Shown piece after piece: positions 60,249 to 64,000 of a stretch of 64,000 bases of DNA (its first letter is position 1; each line of letters starts with the position of its first letter). This DNA comes from an uncultured Flavobacteriales bacterium (GTDB lineage: Bacteria; Bacteroidota; Bacteroidia; Flavobacteriales; Crocinitomicaceae). Below the pieces are notes generated by a model that was not told the origin of the DNA, made no database searches, and was given only the letters and a program-made list of their open reading frames with translations. Where the stretch lies: the NCBI GenBank assembly GCA_946480085.1, contig CAMLHZ010000011.1:62001-126000 (forward strand), read 5' to 3'. The translations under genes were made by a program, and so were the position numbers.

Positions 60249-63200
60249 CTATTTTCCGTGGCACTGTTTGTATTTTTTACCACTTCCACAAGGACAAGGA
60301 TCATTACGTCCAATTTTTGTTTCAGCAACAACAGGTTGTTGTTTTTCGCGCTGAGGCATTGAATTGCGCATTGCTTCCTCATAACCTTCACTTCCATGAA
60401 ACTGAGGAGGGGCAGTACTTGTTGATGTGTTTTGAATTTGAGCCTGATCGTAAGCAGAAGGAGCTTTTGCAGCTTGTGTTTGTTTTACACGCTCACCACC
60501 ATCTGTATACAGATCGCTTTGAACAAGGAATTCAACAGTTTCGTTACTTAATCTGCTCAACATTCCTTTGAACAATTCAAACGATTCTAACTTATAGATA
60601 AGCAAAGGGTCTTTTTGTTCGTAAACGGCTTGTTGTACCGAACCTCTCAAGTCATCCATCTCTCTCAAGTGCTCTTTCCATTCGTTATCAATCATTCCAA
60701 GAACAAGGTTCTTTTCGATTGTTGAAGCAATAGTTTTACCTTGCGATTCAGCAGTTTCCTTGATGTTCAAGTGAACACCCATTTTTCTGCGTCCGTTGGA
60801 TACTTCAAATACCAAAACTTCGAAACGAGAATTATTTTCACTTAACTCTTTTACTTGAGGAAGAATCAAACGAGCAATACGTTCGTTCTTTTCATGGTAT
60901 TGATTCACTACTTTTTCGTAGATATCTTCAATCAAGTCCATTTTATTCATTGAATTGAATTCGCTTACAGAAACAGGGCTTTCAATTCCCAATACGCGTA
61001 ACAACTCCAATTCAAACTCTTCAAAAGAACCATTTGAGTTTGCATTTACAAATCCTTCAACAACGTCGTAGAACATATTTGAAACGTCCACATCCATTCG
61101 TTCACCGAACAATGCGTTTTTACGTTTCTTGTAAATTGCTTTACGTTGAGCGTTCATTACGTCATCGTATTCTAACAAGCGCTTACGAACACCAAAGTTA
61201 TTTTCTTCTACTTTCTTCTGAGCACGCTCAATAGATTTGGAAACCATGCTGTGAGAAATAACTTCTCCTTCTTTCAATCCTAAACGGTCCATTACACGAG
61301 CAATGCGCTCAGAACCAAATTTACGCATCAAGTCGTCTTCCAAACTCACAAAGAATTGAGAAGATCCCGGATCTCCCTGACGACCAGAACGACCACGTAG
61401 CTGACGGTCAACGCGACGTGAATCATGTCTTTCTGTACCAATAATTGCCAAACCTCCAGCTTCTTTAACGCCTTCAGCTAATTTGATATCGGTACCACGA
61501 CCAGCCATGTTTGTTGCGATTGTTACAGCTCCTGGTTTACCAGCCATTGCAACAATTTCCGCTTCTTTTTGGTGATATTTCGCGTTCAATACTTGATGTG
61601 TAATGTTACGCATCTTCAGCATTCGACTTAATAACTCAGAGATCTCAACAGTTGTTGTACCAACCAATACAGGACGGCCTTGTTCAACCAGTTTAACACA
61701 TTCGTCAATTACAGCCGAGTATTTTTCACGAGCGGTTTTGAAAACCAAATCTTGTTGATCTGAACGTGAAATTGGACGGTTTGTAGGAATTACAACTACA
61801 TCTAATTTATAAATGTCCCAGAATTCTTTTGCTTCAGTTTCTGCCGTACCTGTCATACCACAAAGTTTGTGGTACATACGGAAGTAATTTTGAAGTGTAA
61901 CCGTTGCGTAAGTCTGTGTTGCAGCTTCTACCGTAACATTTTCTTTCGCTTCAATTGCCTGGTGCAATCCATCAGAGTAACGACGACCTTCCATGATACG
62001 TCCTGTTTGCTCATCAACAATCTTGATTTTTCCATCCATGATAACGTACTCGACTTCTTTCTCGAAAAGTGAGTATGCTTTCAATAATTGAGTAACAGAG
62101 TGAATGCGTTCTGATTTGATAGAGTAGTCACGAATCAATGATTCTTTCTTCAGTGCAAATTCTTCAGCAGGGTGATTTGCTTTCTGAAGCAATGCTAATT
62201 CTGTAGAGATATCAGGAATGACGAAGAAGTTTCTATCATCGCTTCCAGAGATAAGATCAATCCCTTTTTCAGTGATATCAACTGTATTTTGTTTTTCATC
62301 GATAACGAAGTATAATTCCTTATCGATTTTTTTCATGTGTTTGTTGTTCTCAGCCATGTACTGATTCTCAACTTTTTGTAATTGAGAACGAATTCCAGGC
62401 TCAGAAAGGAACTTAATCAAGGCCTTATTCTTAGGTAAACCTCTGTGCGCGCGAAGTAAGGCAATACTTCCTTCCTCAAGTGCTGTTTTAAGATCTACAG
62501 TTCCGTCGGTTTGTCCAGACATTGCAATAGCCAACAAACGTTTAGCATCTGCCAAAGCTTGATTTACCATTTTGCGTTGAACTTCCACGATATTCTCAAC
62601 ACGCGGTTTCAATTCGTAAAACTCGTGCTGATCTCCTTTTGGAGTTGGTCCGGAAATGATCAATGGCGTTCGTGCGTCATCAATCAAAACTGAATCGACC
62701 TCATCGACAATTGCAAAGTGGTGTTCACGTTGAACAAGATCAGCTGGATCTGTTGCCATGTTATCACGCAGGTAGTCGAAACCAAATTCGTTGTTTGTTC
62801 CGAAAGTGATGTCTGCGTTGTAAGCAGAACGACGCATTGGTGAGTTGGGCTGGTGTTTATCAATGCAATCTACACTTAATCCGTGGAATTGGTAAATTGG
62901 CCCCATCCACTCGGAGTCACGTTTTGCTAGGTAGTCATTCACCGTTACCACGTGAACTCCTTTGCCAGCAAGTGCATTCAAATAAACAGGAAGTGTTGCA
63001 ACCAGGGTTTTTCCTTCACCAGTTTGCATCTCTGCGATATTTCCGCGGTGAAGAACGGCACCACCCATCAACTGAACATCGTAATGAACCATTACCCATT
63101 CAACATCTGCTCCGGCCGCTGTCCATTTGTTATGCCAAATAGCATTTTCACCGTCAATTGTAATTCCGTCTTTCTTCGCAGCCAAGTCTTTGTCAAACTC

Positions 63201-63599
63201 TTCGGCTGTAACAACCAATTGTTTGTTTTCAGCCCAACGACGAGCAGTTTCTTTAACAACAGCAAAAGCTTCGGGTAAAATTTCTTCTAATTTCTTCTCA
63301 ATGATCTCATTGATGGCTTTAGAGTTGTCGTCAATCTTAGCATAGATTGTTTCCTTCTCATGAAGCGGTAAGTCAGGTGTTTTAGCCTTTTCACGTAATT
63401 CAACTACTTCTGCTTCTAATCCAGAAATAGCGTCTTTAATTATAGCTTGAAATTTACGGGTACGTCCACGAAGTTCGGTGTCAGAGTCTTTTTGAACATC
63501 ACCATAAAATCTAGCAACTTGTTCAATTACAGGTTGGTACTTCTTTCTGTCGTTAGCCGACTTATCTCCAAGAATGCTTTTTAATATTCCTTTTAACAT
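60249..63599 (-). CDS. secA: Preprotein translocase ATPase SecA
   Basis: Motor of the Sec pathway that drives preproteins through SecYEG. The 1116-aa protein is longer than E. coli SecA (901 aa) owing to family-typical insertions in Bacteroidota. Motifs: Walker A GEGKT (194-198), Walker B/DEAD region AIVDEVDSVLIDDARTPL (about 300), helicase motifs GTTTVEISELLSRM and NMAGRGTDIKL, HDSRRVDRQLRGRSGRQGDP (arginine-finger region), and the C-terminal zinc-binding tail CPCGSGKKYKQC used for SecB and lipid contact. It delivers all exported proteins encoded here to the periplasm. Confidence 0.98.
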   Translation of the reverse strand: MLKGILKSILGDKSANDRKKYQPVIEQVARFYGDVQKDSDTELRGRTRKFQAIIKDAISGLEAEVVELREKAKTPDLPLHEKETIYAKIDDNSKAINEIIEKKLEEILPEAFAVVKETARRWAENKQLVVTAEEFDKDLAAKKDGITIDGENAIWHNKWTAAGADVEWVMVHYDVQLMGGAVLHRGNIAEMQTGEGKTLVATLPVYLNALAGKGVHVVTVNDYLAKRDSEWMGPIYQFHGLSVDCIDKHQPNSPMRRSAYNADITFGTNNEFGFDYLRDNMATDPADLVQREHHFAIVDEVDSVLIDDARTPLIISGPTPKGDQHEFYELKPRVENIVEVQRKMVNQALADAKRLLAIAMSGQTDGTVDLKTALEEGSIALLRAHRGLPKNKALIKFLSEPGIRSQLQKVENQYMAENNKHMKKIDKELYFVIDEKQNTVDITEKGIDLISGSDDRNFFVIPDISTELALLQKANHPAEEFALKKESLIRDYSIKSERIHSVTQLLKAYSLFEKEVEYVIMDGKIKIVDEQTGRIMEGRRYSDGLHQAIEAKENVTVEAATQTYATVTLQNYFRMYHKLCGMTGTAETEAKEFWDIYKLDVVVIPTNRPISRSDQQDLVFKTAREKYSAVIDECVKLVEQGRPVLVGTTTVEISELLSRMLKMRNITHQVLNAKYHQKEAEIVAMAGKPGAVTIATNMAGRGTDIKLAEGVKEAGGLAIIGTERHDSRRVDRQLRGRSGRQGDPGSSQFFVSLEDDLMRKFGSERIARVMDRLGLKEGEVISHSMVSKSIERAQKKVEENNFGVRKRLLEYDDVMNAQRKAIYKKRKNALFGERMDVDVSNMFYDVVEGFVNANSNGSFEEFELELLRVLGIESPVSVSEFNSMNKMDLIEDIYEKVVNQYHEKNERIARLILPQVKELSENNSRFEVLVFEVSNGRRKMGVHLNIKETAESQGKTIASTIEKNLVLGMIDNEWKEHLREMDDLRGSVQQAVYEQKDPLLIYKLESFELFKGMLSRLSNETVEFLVQSDLYTDGGERVKQTQAAKAPSAYDQAQIQNTSTSTAPPQFHGSEGYEEAMRNSMPQREKQQPVVAETKIGRNDPCPCGSGKKYKQCHGK

Positions 63600-63622
63600 G
63601 TTTTCTTCAAAATAGAGAGCCC

Positions 63623-63630
63623 CAAAAATA
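63623..63630 (-). promoter_or_regulatory. -7 promoter box of secA
   Basis: TATTTTTG on the minus strand, 23 bases before the ATG at 63599. No TTG at the ideal distance. Confidence 0.5.
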
Positions 63631-63923
63631 ACATTTTAAAGCAGAGTACCCTCGGTTATGTGGTCGGCTTTTGTCATAAATTGTTCCAAAAGTTGGTTTC
63701 AGCCAAATTGACAGAGATGCTGGTTTGACGACTGACATAAAATCACTGTTTGAATTGAAAATGGAGAATTTAGAGTTGAAAAGAGCATGGTGCGTGTTAG
63801 AATTATCAATTGTTGAATTATTAATGATCAACTTTGCTCTAGTCTGTATAATTAATAATTGATAATTCCAACGAACACGCTTTAAGCTTCTACATTTTCA
63901 ATTCTCAATTGTCCATTTATTCT
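63631..63923. other. Divergent secA/guaA spacer
   Basis: The 337-bp gap between the two start codons (63600-63936) holds no gene. It contains the two -7 boxes at its edges, a long AT-rich hairpin (63792-63880), and otherwise unstructured sequence; a 74-codon minus-strand frame (63607-63831) has no coding character. Confidence 0.6.
63792..63880. repeat. Long imperfect inverted repeat upstream of guaA
   Basis: Outer arms GCGTGTT (63792-63798) / AACACGC (63874-63880); inner arms GAATTATCAATT...TTATTAAT (63800-63825) / ATTAATAATTGATAATTC (63851-63868), with a 6-nt bulge. It lies upstream of the predicted guaA transcription start. Confidence 0.6.
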
Positions 63924-63931
63924 TATCTTTG
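63924..63931 (+). promoter_or_regulatory. -7 promoter box of guaA
   Basis: TATCTTTG fits TAnnTTTG and ends 5 bases before the ATG at 63937, again pointing to an almost leaderless transcript. Confidence 0.6.
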
Positions 63932-63936
63932 CAGGC

Positions 63937-64000
63937 ATGCAAGAAATGATTCTGATTTTAGATTTTGGTTCTCAGTATACGCAACTTATTGCACGCCGAG
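63937..64000 (+). CDS. guaA: GMP synthase (glutamine-hydrolysing), N-terminal fragment
   Basis: The 64 bases at the window edge translate to MQEMILILDFGSQYTQLIAR and one further Arg. This is the start of the GATase domain of GMP synthase (LDFGSQYTQLIARR is almost invariant). The enzyme converts XMP to GMP with glutamine and ATP. The gene is cut by the window end. ATG 63937 is favoured by the -7 box five bases upstream; ATG 63946 is a possible alternative. Confidence 0.9.
   Translation, partial: MQEMILILDFGSQYTQLIARR

Noticed and set aside
63607..63831. 74-codon minus-strand open frame upstream of secA
   Set aside because: Composition is low-complexity (Asn/Ser-rich), it lies in the secA/guaA spacer and covers the secA promoter.
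63792..63936. Purine-type riboswitch in front of guaA
   Set aside because: The -7 box lies 5 bases before the ATG, so there is no leader for a riboswitch, and no purine aptamer core was seen.
1..64000. Prophage, insertion sequence, tRNA or rRNA genes
   Set aside because: No integrase, transposase, structural phage genes, cloverleaf or rRNA sequence was recognised on either strand.

Overview
The window is a 64-kb piece of an AT-rich Bacteroidota chromosome, most likely from order Flavobacteriales (possibly the Fluviicola/Crocinitomicaceae side; that finer placement is inference). Supporting signs are type IX secretion (T9SS) components (PorQ, a PorE-like lipoprotein-type architecture), four T9SS cargo proteins with type A or type B C-terminal sorting domains, a long SecA (1116 aa) with a zinc tail, DUF4924, DUF2807, DUF5723-like and imelysin/HTTM families, and the typical promoter -7 box TAnnTTTG in front of many genes instead of an E. 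coli-like -10/-35 pair. No rRNA, tRNA, CRISPR array, prophage or insertion sequence was recognised. The window is mostly housekeeping plus secreted/outer-membrane genes.

Layout. 0.1-8.9 kb: lpdA (E3), an M61 peptidase with PDZ domain, two small exported proteins and a 1014-aa type B T9SS cargo with its small partner. 9-16 kb: TonB-dependent receptor, mazG, a PagL-like acyloxyacyl hydrolase overlapping a DUF2807 lipoprotein, an ACT-like regulatory protein, cmk. 16-24 kb: outer-membrane barrel, porQ, YfcE-like phosphoesterase, pdhA-pdhC (E1 alpha and E2), a cold-shock protein, a PaaY-like hexapeptide enzyme, tag, another barrel. 23.3-29 kb: a four-gene, fully overlapping operon imelysin - HTTM - TonB receptor - Ser/Thr kinase, probably iron uptake. 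29-38 kb: BadF-type sugar kinase, SiaC/DUF1987, an operon with an OmpH-like lipoprotein and DUF4924, a GlcD-like oxidase, a DUF2130 putative nuclease. 37.8-45 kb: a Fic AMPylase with a striking triple operator, a putative OmpA-like exported protein, a K+ channel, and a cobalamin riboswitch that controls a single acyl-CoA thioesterase gene. 45-55 kb: PorE-like OmpA/TPR/propeller protein with a TPR partner, PcaF-type thiolase, a three-gene exported cluster, kdsC and a DUF2520 oxidoreductase. 56-60 kb: a tandemly duplicated two-gene module (type A T9SS cargo plus a small, internally repeated exported protein). 60-64 kb: secA and the start of guaA, divergently transcribed.

Main points for a second look: (1) a complete cobalamin riboswitch, including the L5-L13 kissing loop, in front of a lone hotdog thioesterase gene; (2) three copies of the palindrome TGATANTATCA around the promoter and start codon of a Fic-wHTH gene; (3) the 2.09-kb tandem duplication and its unrecognised small two-repeat exported proteins; (4) a Ser/Thr kinase embedded in an iron-uptake operon; (5) a dispersed TGAGCGNAGTCGARRT repeat that repeatedly sits in the loop of intrinsic terminators.
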